Shown here piece by piece: positions 35,957-46,177 of a DNA stretch of 64,000 nucleotides. The notes under the pieces were generated by a model that was given only the letters and a program-made list of their open reading frames with translations, did not search any database and was not told where the DNA came from. The position numbers and the translations under genes are program-made. Position 1 is the stretch's first letter. Each line of letters begins with the position of its first letter. The stretch is from Arthrobacter sp. zg-Y238. GTDB taxonomy: Bacteria; Actinomycetota; Actinomycetes; Actinomycetales; Micrococcaceae. The stretch lies in the NCBI RefSeq assembly GCF_024385525.1, contig NZ_JANFLU010000011.1, positions 186,001 through 250,000 on the forward strand. Direction: 5' to 3'.

Positions 35957-36953
35957 TGTCTGCAAATCCCTCAATTAGGTCGAGCATTTCAACTTGTTCC
36001 AAGGGTGTGGGTGGCTCGTTGGTTACATCAATGACGTAGGTTATCGACACCACTCCTGGGGGAAGCTCAGATTGCTCAAATGAACGCGGAATCACCCTTG
36101 GAAAGTGTTCTTGTTGGACGTCGTATAGTCTCTGCTCTTTCAGAGTGAACCTTGAGTTCTGATATGCCTCTCTATGCGAGTCGAAATAACCCGCCCTGCG
36201 AAGTTTTCGTTCGAAGAGAGACGATTCCACCCCGAGGTTGAGAATCGTATCGACCATACTTGGCAGCGAATCTCCCGTCGAGGAACGCTCATACCGGGTA
36301 TAGGCCAGGAATAACTTGCCCGCGTCGTTGTTCGGTGCTTCGAGTTGGTGGAGGCTGCTGATGCCGATCCGGCGTCCTTCCCGAGCAAGGGACGCTTTCA
36401 CCTCTATGGCAGTATCACCGGCACAAAAATCATGCTGTGACTTATCGGGTCCGTGCCAGTGAGACAGAGCTTGAGGGTCTCCTGCGCGAACCAGCCTTTC
36501 CAGCATTTGGAGTTCAGCAAGCAGACCTATCTGCTCAGAAACGTTTAGCTCCGGCCCCGAGGCTGCAGCGAAGAGGGCTTTCCACTCTTGGAATGCGCGT
36601 GTCACGTCATGTGCAGGAGACTCCGATTCACGAAGCACCTCCAAGAGTTCACGTGCGAATTGCGTAAAAACTGTATCCAGTCTTCGCACCGTGCAGAACG
36701 CACTTAAGTAATCCCGTGACTGAAATTTCACCCTGCTCAAGCGAACCGCCGCCCCGTCAGCCTGTTGGGTCACAGCCTCGCCGGGAAGCAAGGGGATGAG
36801 CAGATGACGATCCGCCTTCGAGTCGAGCGCTGCCAAGACGTCGCCCGCCTCAACGCTGACGCCGATCGGGTTCGCCTGTGTAATCCCTTGAGTTCCCGTT
36901 CCTTCTGCGGAGTTGACCATCCACACTGAAAGAAGGTCTGGATATTCGGTCAT
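35946..36953 (-). CDS. PD-(D/E)XK-motif nuclease-like protein of the Z1 cluster
   Basis: A 335-residue protein. The nuclease-like core is about residues 165-200: CAGDTAIEVKASLAREGRRIGISSLHQL, where D and EVK form a PD-(D/E)XK active-site pattern. The family (DUF4420-like, PD-(D/E)XK motif proteins) is typically encoded next to Z1 helicases in phage-defence loci. ATG 36953 overlaps the Z1-2 stop (ATGA). With the helicase it would be the DNA-cleaving module of the second half-system. Confidence 0.75.
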   Translation of the reverse strand: MTEYPDLLSVWMVNSAEGTGTQGITQANPIGVSVEAGDVLAALDSKADRHLLIPLLPGEAVTQQADGAAVRLSRVKFQSRDYLSAFCTVRRLDTVFTQFARELLEVLRESESPAHDVTRAFQEWKALFAAASGPELNVSEQIGLLAELQMLERLVRAGDPQALSHWHGPDKSQHDFCAGDTAIEVKASLAREGRRIGISSLHQLEAPNNDAGKLFLAYTRYERSSTGDSLPSMVDTILNLGVESSLFERKLRRAGYFDSHREAYQNSRFTLKEQRLYDVQQEHFPRVIPRSFEQSELPPGVVSITYVIDVTNEPPTPLEQVEMLDLIEGFADSDS

Positions 36954-39556
36954 CCCAGAGCCACCTTGTCGTGGGAGCCCTCAGCATCCACGTAGGCGTT
37001 CAGGCTGTCGTCGGCTTCGTCAGTATTGAGCATGGACACATCCACCTGAATGGCGTTCTTCGGCTCCGATCCTGCGGCAGCGGCGGGGAAGGAGAACGCC
37101 ACACCCACCACATGCTCCGCGGCATTCAACTTTTTGCGGCGGTCCAAATGGGGTTGGGGTGCCGAGTCCTTATCAATGGGGTAGATCACTAGCAGCGGAC
37201 GTCCCTCAGCATTGCGAACTTCCTGTAGCTGAGCATCGCTCGCAGCCTTAGCCTGGCTGGCGGTCCACCCCAGATCGAGTACACGATCAACCCGTGACAT
37301 CAGCGTGCCAATGTTGGCTACTTCTGGATCACTGCTTACGAGCTGTGAACGAGTGATCAGGTTCACGCGTTGCTCGAGGCCAAGGTCGAGTGTTTCCGCA
37401 GACTTGTCACTTTGACCGGATTTCGAGACCACTGCAATGTTCCATTCATGGAGCGCCCCAAACTCCAGTTGCGTTTTTACATAGTCGTAGAGCATGCCCT
37501 CGGACATCTCGGACTTGTCATTAAAATGATAGTGACCCAAGAAGCTCAGTATTGATTCAGCAGGAACTCCCTTGAAAACGATCCTCTCACCGTATACCCC
37601 CTCATCAAGGGCATCGATTTTTGCGGCTGATAGAAGCTCCTTCGTTGCTTCAATGTTTCCTGCCAGAATCTCGGGATCGGTGCGGTCGAAATATGTCGTT
37701 TGGGGGTGGGTTTCACTGAAAGAGGCAGATGCCTTTATCGCGAACTGCATCTTCAGGGGAGACGTCACCTGCATTCGCGGATGGGTCTGAATGCGTACTG
37801 CCACATCACGTGGCGACGCAGCTCCGCCCTCATAGCGTTTGATTTCTGATCGAAGGTCGCTTTCAATCTCTGCGAGGAACTGGAAGTCATCCTTGAGCTT
37901 GCGGGTAGTCCAGACCCTAGGAAGATCCTCGTAACCACGCCGATACCCGAACCAGCGTCCCATCTGAAGTGCGGAATCATAGGCACCCGCTGTCCTCAGG
38001 AAAAATGAGGACACAAGGCCTTCCAGAGTTAAGCCCCGAGAAAGCGTGTTGCCGCCGACGGCAATGACCGTCGCTGGGTCCGCTGCGTAAATGAGGCGCT
38101 CGGGCGAGGCGCTGTTGTCAGCGACCACCTTCGTGTCAGTGAGTACGTCGGGTAGCAGGCCCAGCAACTCTTCGAATGACGGCGCTACCAAATTGTGGCG
38201 GGCAGCCGGTTCCCGTTGCACTTCGGATTCCCACTGGTTCTGCCACTTCGTCGTGTCGCCGCTTCGGAGTTCTTTCTGCAGGTCTTTCACATGTTTCCGG
38301 ATAACCGGCACCAAAGTGTTCTGAGGCTCGACCCTCATGGTTGTGTGGATCAGCATGCTGGAGTGCTTGGCCTCTCCGTTTCTAAACCGCCGTGCAGCCG
38401 TAGCCAGCAGGAACCAGCGGATGGCGTCGGAGAGGCTGGGGGTCACTTTGGGGGAGTAGGGGCTCTTAGGGCTGGATTTGTACGCCTCCGCTTCGGACTC
38501 AGGTACGAATCTGATCATGTTGTGGCCCTGGTCATCGGAGCTCTCTTCCGGCTCAGCCACGGGGGCTCCGAAGAGTTCTTCGGAGCCGAAGTATCCGGCC
38601 GGCTTGGGGAGGGAATAGATGAAGTCCCGCGGATAAATGTTCTGTGGGTCTGCGGGATTGGCCAAAACGTTGGCAAACGGTGTGGCGGTATATCCCACGT
38701 ACGCCACACGGGGCAACCCTAAGAGATCAACGAGCAAGCCGTTAATTGCTGTTTGATCGAGCTCTGCATCTCTTGCGGAGTTGGGACTGGCCTGGTCTGC
38801 CTCGTCGTCAATGATGAGCACGGGACACTTGTTAAGACCGCCCTTTTCATGGGCGTCCAAGAGCCAGTCGCGAAGATTTGTGAGCCGCGAAACGTTCTTT
38901 TTTACCACTGCCAACAGCCGCAACTGTGACCCGGCAACCAATGGAAGCGCTTTGACGGGATTGCCGAAATCGCCGAATTCATCTGTTAGCTGGACCCAGT
39001 CTGCCGGTCTCAAATCGCAAAGCTGACTGTCCAGGCGCAGTTGGGTCTGGCGTCGCAGGGAGTTGTGCACGCCGGAAAGGACTATGAACAGTCTGTAGCC
39101 TGCATCAGCGGCCTTCGCGATGGTGGCAGTAAAATTGGCAGTTTTACCCGACTGGACATAACCGAGCACCATTCCGCGTGTCCGGATGGTTTCGCTGTGC
39201 GGATCGGCCAGTAGGGACACTACATCTGTGGAGGTCTTGTCGAGAGACGGAACGGCATTCGCCCAACCCGGGTCGGCTTGCAGCTTTGCCTTGAGGCTCG
39301 GCCAGAAGACATCATGGGGTTGGGGGCCGGCATACCATGGCTCCGTTTCCGATTCCTCATCGAATACGGTGACGTCGTGAGCGTCGGCGAGTCTTTGCTT
39401 GATGATCAGGTCGCGTTCGGTAAGAACGTCCTCAACCAACCCGTCATTGTTGAGCATAATACGCAAGGTATTTATGGCAGCGTCTTTGGAAACGCTGGTT
39501 TTTATAAGAACTTCGAGGGTATCCAGCGCCGCGAGTCCTTGGGCGTTTAGGGCCAT
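36950..39556 (-). CDS. Z1-domain helicase/ATPase, second copy (Z1-2)
   Basis: An 868-residue superfamily 2-like Z1 ATPase. Walker A GYVQSGKTANFTATIAKA is near residues 132-148, the Walker B/DExx region LIIDDEADQAS near 255, and the Z1 hallmark GGNTLSRGLTLEGLVSSFF with QMGRWFGYRRGY near 540. Z1 proteins are described in restriction systems with MutL-like ATPases (Iyer, Abhiman and Aravind, 2008) and in Mza. ATG 39556 has AAGGATG upstream. It is 50 bp downstream of the AIPR gene and fused by overlap to the PD-(D/E)XK gene downstream. Confidence 0.85.
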   Translation of the reverse strand: MALNAQGLAALDTLEVLIKTSVSKDAAINTLRIMLNNDGLVEDVLTERDLIIKQRLADAHDVTVFDEESETEPWYAGPQPHDVFWPSLKAKLQADPGWANAVPSLDKTSTDVVSLLADPHSETIRTRGMVLGYVQSGKTANFTATIAKAADAGYRLFIVLSGVHNSLRRQTQLRLDSQLCDLRPADWVQLTDEFGDFGNPVKALPLVAGSQLRLLAVVKKNVSRLTNLRDWLLDAHEKGGLNKCPVLIIDDEADQASPNSARDAELDQTAINGLLVDLLGLPRVAYVGYTATPFANVLANPADPQNIYPRDFIYSLPKPAGYFGSEELFGAPVAEPEESSDDQGHNMIRFVPESEAEAYKSSPKSPYSPKVTPSLSDAIRWFLLATAARRFRNGEAKHSSMLIHTTMRVEPQNTLVPVIRKHVKDLQKELRSGDTTKWQNQWESEVQREPAARHNLVAPSFEELLGLLPDVLTDTKVVADNSASPERLIYAADPATVIAVGGNTLSRGLTLEGLVSSFFLRTAGAYDSALQMGRWFGYRRGYEDLPRVWTTRKLKDDFQFLAEIESDLRSEIKRYEGGAASPRDVAVRIQTHPRMQVTSPLKMQFAIKASASFSETHPQTTYFDRTDPEILAGNIEATKELLSAAKIDALDEGVYGERIVFKGVPAESILSFLGHYHFNDKSEMSEGMLYDYVKTQLEFGALHEWNIAVVSKSGQSDKSAETLDLGLEQRVNLITRSQLVSSDPEVANIGTLMSRVDRVLDLGWTASQAKAASDAQLQEVRNAEGRPLLVIYPIDKDSAPQPHLDRRKKLNAAEHVVGVAFSFPAAAAGSEPKNAIQVDVSMLNTDEADDSLNAYVDAEGSHDKVALG

Positions 39557-39606
39557 TTTTCATCCTTGAACTTGATACGAGAGTAAAGCAACCGTGTGGT
39601 GACGTG

Positions 39607-41682
39607 TCACCAAGGACTAAAGAGGGTAAATCCCCGTTCATTGGCATTGGCAACCAGCTGGATGAGCCTGGCAGCCTGCCTTTCTGAAGGGACTCCGGAT
39701 TTTCGTCCTGTCATAAGTCCCAAGATGCTCATGTCGGTAGGGGAAGCGACCCTGTTCATGCCGGCAAACCCTTCCAGTGCCTTCCAATGCTCTGTTGGGA
39801 TCTCATAGAGCCGGGTTTGCAGGCCGATTCCATTGTCCACCTTTTGGTTCGCCTTGGCAGCTTTGCCGCGGGCAGCGACGGTGGCGGCGTCAACCAAAGC
39901 CGAGAGGAAGTCTGCGGGCAACGTGTAGGGCATGGCTTTGATGGTGTCCCAGCACTGGGCCTTTTTGGCCCACTCCGTGACGTTCGTTGTACTCCGATGT
40001 TCGCTGGTGAGAACCTCCTGGACGAGGCGTCCCACCTGGTTCGCGACTACCAGGACGGAGTCCGGCACGGCTTGTGCGGACCACACGGCGTCAAAATCGA
40101 AGACCTTGCCTTGTCCCTGCCGTTCTACCAAGCTGGCAATCTTGGCAACGGTGTAGGCGGCTATGTTCGCCAAGTACGCCTTGCGATACCAGTCAGCATT
40201 CTTGATAACGTTCCTGACCTCGGCGAAGAGGATGCCCTTGGCTACCGTCTCTTTAAAGTACTGTTCGTTGAACTGGTCTGGATCCTTATCCCAGCTCTTG
40301 GCCACGATATCGGCAAAAGCAACGAAGTTCTTTTGTGCCCCCGAGCTCACAGTGTGGGGCCGCTGGTCCCATGACATAAGGTATTTGGCCAATGCCGGTT
40401 TATCGAACTTTTGCGACTTCGGATTCAGATTTTCGAAACGGACGGCCTCTGAGCGTGAAAGCTTGCTGCGTTCATTTTCATATTGCCCGCGAGTACGTTC
40501 GTAGTACCAGTGGGTGCTGTGGACGGCACCGGAACGGGACGGGACAAGCACCTTGCGCGAGAGCTCGGCCAGGCGGACGTGGTATGGACTGTTGGAAAAG
40601 AAGTCCGCCGAGCTGACTGCATTCTGGCTGTTCGCAAACCGCGAAATGTTCGGTATGAGCTCGGCGGCGAGAGCGGGAGCGACGACTACCAGTTTCATTT
40701 GGACGAAGACGCCATCCAAAACTCCCTCAGATTTTGCTTCCCTTTGCACAAAAAACAACGACGCGGTGGTCTGGCCGCCATTCACTATTTGCAGATCTTC
40801 GATCGATAGAATGGAACTTCCGTCCTCAGACGTTGTGACACTAGTTGCTGTGGCAGTTACTCCGTTGTTGAAGGCCATGAAGTTCTGCGGAGCGGAATGG
40901 ATTGTGGCACGGATTCCCTTGTTGATCTTGCCCCTATTGCTGAGGTAGGACCTCACGTTACTTTCGAGCAGCCGGCTCCCATGCTTGGCATACAGGGAGG
41001 ACAGGACCCGGCCAGGCACGGAGGTCAGGTAGGTCGCAAACTCTGGCGTGGATTCGACCCGAAGCGCGGGAAGCCCTTGGTTTGCCCACTCCGTCAGATC
41101 GATCTGAAGCGGCTCATGGCCGCTCTGGGACTGGTGGAGCTGGTGGAAACGCTCGATATCCCAAAGATGAAAGTCCACGGGGATTCCGTGGATGTCCTCA
41201 GAAGGCAGGGAACGCAAACGATCACTCAACCGGGCATCTGTCATGAGATAGAGGCGGTAGCGCGAAACGTTCCTGCCCCTGCTCCGCAGATCCCACGCGA
41301 GCTGATATGCCGGCGAGCTTTGTTCTCGCCCCTGCATGAAGCTCCCATCGAGTGCATCCAGCAGGAAGTAGTGAAGGGCCCTGAGAGCAGCTTTGGCGTC
41401 GGTAGCCGAGAGCGTTTGAATAGTCTCAGTCCCGTAATGGACGCTTGCGACGACGGCAATACTGTTATCTGCGTTCTCGAGGTCGTAGCCATTGACCTTG
41501 AGTTTCCGCTGATTGGTACCCGCGCCCTCGAAGTCCAAGACTTCGATGTCATCGAACTCGCCCGCTTCGGTCAGTATTTCTCCGCAGTGCCTGGTAAAGG
41601 CGGTAGCGACGAATTCTCCCTCGGCGTTAGCCAAGGCACCGACAGCAGCGGCCTGCTGCTGGAAGTAGCTCTCAATATCCAT
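39607..41682 (-). CDS. AIPR-family protein (abortive-infection phage resistance)
   Basis: A 691-residue protein with the AIPR pattern: NKGIRATIHSAPQNFMAFNNGVTATATSV near residue 255, then IEDLQIVNGGQTTASLFFVQ and FVQMKLVVV. AIPR proteins are found in phage-resistance loci, including Mza, but their activity is poorly defined. ATG 41682 has GGGGGA upstream. It lies 52 bp downstream of the first Z1 gene and 50 bp upstream of the second, so it sits at the junction between the two halves of the cluster. Confidence 0.8.
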   Translation of the reverse strand: MDIESYFQQQAAAVGALANAEGEFVATAFTRHCGEILTEAGEFDDIEVLDFEGAGTNQRKLKVNGYDLENADNSIAVVASVHYGTETIQTLSATDAKAALRALHYFLLDALDGSFMQGREQSSPAYQLAWDLRSRGRNVSRYRLYLMTDARLSDRLRSLPSEDIHGIPVDFHLWDIERFHQLHQSQSGHEPLQIDLTEWANQGLPALRVESTPEFATYLTSVPGRVLSSLYAKHGSRLLESNVRSYLSNRGKINKGIRATIHSAPQNFMAFNNGVTATATSVTTSEDGSSILSIEDLQIVNGGQTTASLFFVQREAKSEGVLDGVFVQMKLVVVAPALAAELIPNISRFANSQNAVSSADFFSNSPYHVRLAELSRKVLVPSRSGAVHSTHWYYERTRGQYENERSKLSRSEAVRFENLNPKSQKFDKPALAKYLMSWDQRPHTVSSGAQKNFVAFADIVAKSWDKDPDQFNEQYFKETVAKGILFAEVRNVIKNADWYRKAYLANIAAYTVAKIASLVERQGQGKVFDFDAVWSAQAVPDSVLVVANQVGRLVQEVLTSEHRSTTNVTEWAKKAQCWDTIKAMPYTLPADFLSALVDAATVAARGKAAKANQKVDNGIGLQTRLYEIPTEHWKALEGFAGMNRVASPTDMSILGLMTGRKSGVPSERQAARLIQLVANANERGFTLFSPW

Positions 41683-41734
41683 TTGTCCCCCATTGTCTTG
41701 ATGGTGATCCCTGAGAGGATCGGTTGTGCTGCAG

Positions 41735-44605
41735 CTAAGCTAATTGTTCGTAATCCGAGACCCAGTAACGTTGGGCAACGCGGTTTAATAAGTATTTGGC
41801 GCGGCCGTTGCGCCCACGCGGGTCGTAGCCGGTTTTGGGTAGGGCAACCTTGAGAGCCATAAACGGGAGATGTTGTTTCTGCGCCTCTTCAAGTGTGCGC
41901 ATTAACTCAACAGTGTTCCGCGGAAGCTCGGCCAAATCCTCCACCTCAATGGTTCGACTCTGGTCTGCTCCGCCTGCGCTGACATACAGCGGATAGATCA
42001 ACAGCTGAGGCTTGCTGAGGTGACCGTAAAAAGCGGTTTCGGGAATCGAACTTTTTGCGTCCTGACCGAGCTCCCGGAGAGCCTCCATGTATCTTCCGGA
42101 AGCTTGTTGCTCGATCTCTTCGTCGAGGAGTTTCTGCAAATCCTCAGGACCTGCCAAGCGGCCGCGCTTGCCACTGACCCACAGCGACGCCCCTCTCGAC
42201 GTCCCGTCCTTGGAGAACAACGGACGAAAAAGCATCTGCCGTTCAACGGGATAACACCCACTGAGGGGTCCGAGGGTGAGGGGCGCGTTTCTTTTCACGG
42301 AACCGTTGACAACGACGATGTCCCACTCTTTGAAAAGATCACCTTCGCTGCTGCGCACCATGCGTTCCAGGCTTGCACCGTTGAACAGTACGTCATCGGG
42401 TGCCGCCGAAAAGAGGCGGAGCGCGTCAGCGATCAGGTCCTTGGGGACCGAGCATACGCGCGTATATCCCCGGCGGGTCCTGTCGACGGCGCAGCCGTTT
42501 CCCACCGCTTCGCTCAACAGCTTGACTATGGAAGTGTGGTTTTCCCTCTGGACTTCAACACTGGTGGAGAGTTTCGTGGTTTCCAAATTGCGTCCCAGCA
42601 GGTTGATTTCCTTTTGGGCTGACACGGCGTGCCTTGACTTGTTTCGGGCGGTGATCAGAAGTGACTCGGGGTGTTGCTGCACGGCGAGACCGAAGTCCCG
42701 GGGGATCATTTTGCTTCGACGCATATAGGCGAGATCCACCCGGAGCTCTTCCACCGCTGTGGCAATGAATCTGTAGTCCGCAGCTGTACCTTCGCTGATC
42801 CACAGCCTGCAAATGTCTTGGTACCCGTCCCGGTACCCGAACCAGCGTGCCATCTGCATCATAGTGTCGGCAGCGGCAACGTTCCGGTGGAAATAGCTGA
42901 CCACCAGTCCGTCCAAGGTCAAACCGCGGCTGAGCAAATCACCGCCGATGGCAATCTGCCTCTCCGGCACTTCGCCATCATATTCAGAGGGATCGATCCC
43001 CGGCGCCGAGTTATAGACCTTGACTCGCACTTCCGCGACTGAAGCTGACAGCTGGGACAGAACACTTTCCCAGGAGGCACCACTCGCGGTGTACTGGCGC
43101 GCAAAGGTTCCCTGCAGCTCCTCTAGTAGCGGATGTGTCCGTCCCGCAGCGTAAGCGGAAGCGTGCAGTTGAATGGCTGTTTTGTATTGAAAAAGCGCTT
43201 CACGAAGTGCGTCCGCCACGTGGTTTTGGACATCGGTGAAGCGCGAAACGTTTACCAGCATGGAACGTTTTGCGGGTGCTTTCAGCCGATGGTCCAAGAT
43301 GGCGTTGGCCAGTAGGTAAGTACGGAGCGCCTCCTCAAGGCTAGAAGGCAGGCCCTGGGGGCGTTGAATCTTCTTGTGTTTTAAGGGAAGCCAGCGAACA
43401 GCGTCTTTGAGTTTCTGTACCTGGGTTCCGGGTTCGTCCGGCGTCCGCCCGAATACCGCCCGGACGCCAACGTAGTTGCTGGGAGCATCCAGGGGGTAAA
43501 TGAAGTCTTCGGGAAACAGGTCGGGCAGTTCCTTGCCATCCTCGGTGAGGCAAGCCGTTGCCTCGTCATCGATGAAGATGTTGGCAAAGGGCGTCGCCGT
43601 AATAGCCAGGTAAGAGGACCTGGTAAAGAGGTTTAGAAGCCGCCTGATAGCTGAGTTTATTGCAGTGGGATCATCGCTTTCGTCGTTGGTATTGATCGAC
43701 GCGTAGTCGGACTCATCATCAATCAGCAACAACGGTAGATCGATCTTCTGGTGGCTGCCGGCTTTAGCGTGGGCCCATCCTTGCACTGCCTTGAGGACGT
43801 GGGTGTTCTTCTTGACCACAAACACCAACGGCGGGGAGCTAGGCGTCGGTAGGGCGACATCCCCGGCGGTTCGACTCACCTGTAAGTAATCCATCAGAGT
43901 CGTGGTGAGAGATGTGGCATCTGCGATCCCTCGATCCACGTTGCCAATACCGATATGCACGTCTCGGGGAACGCGAGCTCCGTTAAGCATCCCGGTGAGT
44001 GCCGTGTCCCTGCCGATGAACCCCTCGTCGATCCGGGAATGCGTTTGCTGACGCAGGTATTCGGTGTTCCCGGAGAGGACGACGATAACGCGATAACCTG
44101 CGTCGGCCGCCTTGTTCATCAGAGCAAGATAGTTTTGGGTTTTCCCTGACTGTACGTCGCCAATAACAAGGCCTCGGCGATTCCAGAAGCCGGTCCTTCT
44201 CGGGTCCCCGGCAAGGTCAAGAATCTCGTCGCTGAAGTGATCCAGTCCGTCGAGAACTGCGCCCGAACGCCCGGAGTCGGAAAGCATATGCCGATAGGCG
44301 AACCAGCGGCGCCATACGATGTCGGCCTTACTCTTCTGCAGCCACGGTATGTGATCGTCCTTGACGAGCGGGCCGCCTTCGCTCGAGGACCCGGTAGCGG
44401 TCAGCTTTTGTACCCAGTGCTCCACGAGCTCGTCCATTTGCGATTCGGTTGAGGCCGTCGGAAGCCGCGTACGTGCACGATCGAAAGACAATCGAATCTC
44501 ATCTTCGGTGAGGTCCGGACGGTATTCATCGGTGTCGGAGTCTTTAAGGAGAGACAGTGCGGTCGCCTCAACCGCAGAGACTGGAAATAGGAATGCATCC
44601 GTCAT
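41735..44605 (-). CDS. Z1-domain helicase/ATPase, first copy (Z1-1)
   Basis: A 956-residue protein with Walker A GDVQSGKTQNYLALMNKA (about residues 149-166), Walker B LLLIDDESDYASINT near 295, and the Z1 hallmark GGDLLSRGLTLDGLVVSYFH with QMARWFGYRDGYQ near 570. It shares the same motif order as Z1-2 but is about 90 residues longer and clearly diverged, so the two are old paralogues rather than a recent duplication. ATG 44605 follows the stop of the MutL-like gene by only two bases. Confidence 0.85.
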   Translation of the reverse strand: MTDAFLFPVSAVEATALSLLKDSDTDEYRPDLTEDEIRLSFDRARTRLPTASTESQMDELVEHWVQKLTATGSSSEGGPLVKDDHIPWLQKSKADIVWRRWFAYRHMLSDSGRSGAVLDGLDHFSDEILDLAGDPRRTGFWNRRGLVIGDVQSGKTQNYLALMNKAADAGYRVIVVLSGNTEYLRQQTHSRIDEGFIGRDTALTGMLNGARVPRDVHIGIGNVDRGIADATSLTTTLMDYLQVSRTAGDVALPTPSSPPLVFVVKKNTHVLKAVQGWAHAKAGSHQKIDLPLLLIDDESDYASINTNDESDDPTAINSAIRRLLNLFTRSSYLAITATPFANIFIDDEATACLTEDGKELPDLFPEDFIYPLDAPSNYVGVRAVFGRTPDEPGTQVQKLKDAVRWLPLKHKKIQRPQGLPSSLEEALRTYLLANAILDHRLKAPAKRSMLVNVSRFTDVQNHVADALREALFQYKTAIQLHASAYAAGRTHPLLEELQGTFARQYTASGASWESVLSQLSASVAEVRVKVYNSAPGIDPSEYDGEVPERQIAIGGDLLSRGLTLDGLVVSYFHRNVAAADTMMQMARWFGYRDGYQDICRLWISEGTAADYRFIATAVEELRVDLAYMRRSKMIPRDFGLAVQQHPESLLITARNKSRHAVSAQKEINLLGRNLETTKLSTSVEVQRENHTSIVKLLSEAVGNGCAVDRTRRGYTRVCSVPKDLIADALRLFSAAPDDVLFNGASLERMVRSSEGDLFKEWDIVVVNGSVKRNAPLTLGPLSGCYPVERQMLFRPLFSKDGTSRGASLWVSGKRGRLAGPEDLQKLLDEEIEQQASGRYMEALRELGQDAKSSIPETAFYGHLSKPQLLIYPLYVSAGGADQSRTIEVEDLAELPRNTVELMRTLEEAQKQHLPFMALKVALPKTGYDPRGRNGRAKYLLNRVAQRYWVSDYEQLA

Positions 44606-44607
44606 TT

Positions 44608-46071
44608 CTAGAACTCCGTCCCGTAGGAAGTTTCACGGAGGGCCGCTTCGGCGCGCGGGTGTTTGTCGAACGGTTCCGAGGTGAGCATGGCTTTGACAAA
44701 GGCTTCCGGGGCGAGCGTGGTCTGAAGCTGTCCCCAGAGCGCCCTTGCCAAATCCCTAAGGTCTTGGTCCTGCACCTCCGCGCCGGAGTGGGACAGGTCC
44801 TGCCCCATCTTGTTGTAAACATCCTCGATGGGAAACGTTCGCTCCATGAGACTCAGAACGGTTTCCAGGGCAGCCGACTCATGACGATCGAACGTGCTGC
44901 TGAGCGCGATCAGTGCAGGGTGATTTCTGTTGACCTCGTAACGGAACGATTCAGCGTCAGAGACGGCATTCCAGATGTGTGTGATGGGACTGCGCTCTGT
45001 TCGCCCGCGATAGGTGTGCGCGCGCTGGCTCGGGCCCACAATGGTGGCTGCAACGGCGCGAAGCCGGTCCCTAATGACGGGCGGAGGTACCGCTTGGGCC
45101 TTCTTGATGTCTAGGGACCACAGATGATCCAAGGAATTCGGAACATCTACTTGCACCCGAGCCAGCTTGCCCAATTCCTGTTTCGGAGCCACACGGAACC
45201 AAGTTCCCCAGATAACAAGGCGCATTGCCCGGTAGATGTAGAAACCCTGGCTGTCGCGCAATGAGCCGTTTACATGGGCCCTCCTACGGTCCGAGGGCGA
45301 CATCATGTTCAGGTGAGGCAGAGTATAGGGACGCAGTTCGATAGTGCCTTGGTCCAGAGATATGCGTTCCAGCGGACCAATTTGGGTAGCTTTGTGATCC
45401 TTGAGCAGGGGGTCAGTCGCAGGGACAGAAGTGAAGTTCATACGGATATCGAGCTGCCGTCCATGCTCGCCCGCTAGGAATCGATGAAAAACGAGTCCCA
45501 AATGGGAGGCAGCACGCAGCATGGCTTCATCCATGGACGCGATTGAGTTTCCACTACTGTTTTCGAGCTGATCAAGATCCTGCCAGAGGATCATGGTCCC
45601 GTGATCCAATGTCTCCAACGCCGCATACTCCGGGAGCGCCTGGTATTCTTCCGGTGCAAGCCGCAAGAGACTCCAGCTAGAGGAGCTGCTGAGATAATCC
45701 AAGTCCCAGCGGAAAGCATGTATCTCGCTGCGTTGTTTTGTCACCAGGGTGAGCTTGCGGCACTGGGAAATGGATGCGGTTTTGAGTCCGAGGCCGAACC
45801 GTCCGAGATCGTGGCTCGCACGCAGGTTCCGCGAGTCATTCCCTGCCAAACGCATGGCATCTTGTGCTTCCAAGGCGGTCATCCCCAAGCCGTCGTCGAT
45901 GACGGCAACGTAGGGCTCACCTACTGCAGAAAACCGAATGTCCACCGTTGCTGCGCCGGCTGTGATCGAGTTGTCGACAAGGTCGGCCAACGCGGTTTCC
46001 AAGTTGTACCCGACAGCCCTCATGGACTCCATGAGCTGCGGTCCAGGCAGCAGTGTGATCGCGTCCGTCAA
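44608..46071 (-). CDS. MutL/MORC-type GHKL ATPase of the Dcm/Z1 restriction module
   Basis: A 487-residue protein with a textbook GHKL domain: N-box ETALADLVDNS (25-35), D-box AVIDDGLGM (56-64) and G-loop FGLGLKTAS (92-100). The region after it resembles the S5-like second domain of MutL/MORC proteins. The family was recognised in restriction-modification operons as the prokaryotic relative of MORC ATPases. TTG 46071 is used because GGGGGA lies four bases upstream. The gene follows the C5-methyltransferase across 106 bp holding a hairpin. Confidence 0.8.
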   Translation of the reverse strand: MTDAITLLPGPQLMESMRAVGYNLETALADLVDNSITAGAATVDIRFSAVGEPYVAVIDDGLGMTALEAQDAMRLAGNDSRNLRASHDLGRFGLGLKTASISQCRKLTLVTKQRSEIHAFRWDLDYLSSSSSWSLLRLAPEEYQALPEYAALETLDHGTMILWQDLDQLENSSGNSIASMDEAMLRAASHLGLVFHRFLAGEHGRQLDIRMNFTSVPATDPLLKDHKATQIGPLERISLDQGTIELRPYTLPHLNMMSPSDRRRAHVNGSLRDSQGFYIYRAMRLVIWGTWFRVAPKQELGKLARVQVDVPNSLDHLWSLDIKKAQAVPPPVIRDRLRAVAATIVGPSQRAHTYRGRTERSPITHIWNAVSDAESFRYEVNRNHPALIALSSTFDRHESAALETVLSLMERTFPIEDVYNKMGQDLSHSGAEVQDQDLRDLARALWGQLQTTLAPEAFVKAMLTSEPFDKHPRAEAALRETSYGTEF

Positions 46072-46096
46072 GCGTCCCCCAGAGCTAAATGCGATT

Positions 46097-46130
46097 AGTA
46101 CTTATGAGGATCAGACTATCCTCTCGTACT
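46097..46130 (-). other. Hairpin between the methyltransferase and MutL-like genes
   Basis: AGTAC/GTACT and GAGGAT/ATCCTC form an interrupted stem (outer 46097-46102 with 46126-46130, inner 46106-46111 with 46118-46123) with a 6-nt loop, in the only sizeable gap of the cluster. On the transcript strand it reads AGTACGAGAGGA. It may modulate read-through or stability between methylase and restriction genes. Confidence 0.4.
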
Positions 46131-46177
46131 GACATTCCTGTTCTAGGAAACCCCATCGGGTGCTTGGGGGATGCTGC

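Noticed and set aside
46097-46130. Possible 23S rRNA fragment
   Set aside because: Only about 12 bases match the sarcin-ricin loop; flanks do not resemble rRNA, so it is not an rRNA gene fragment.
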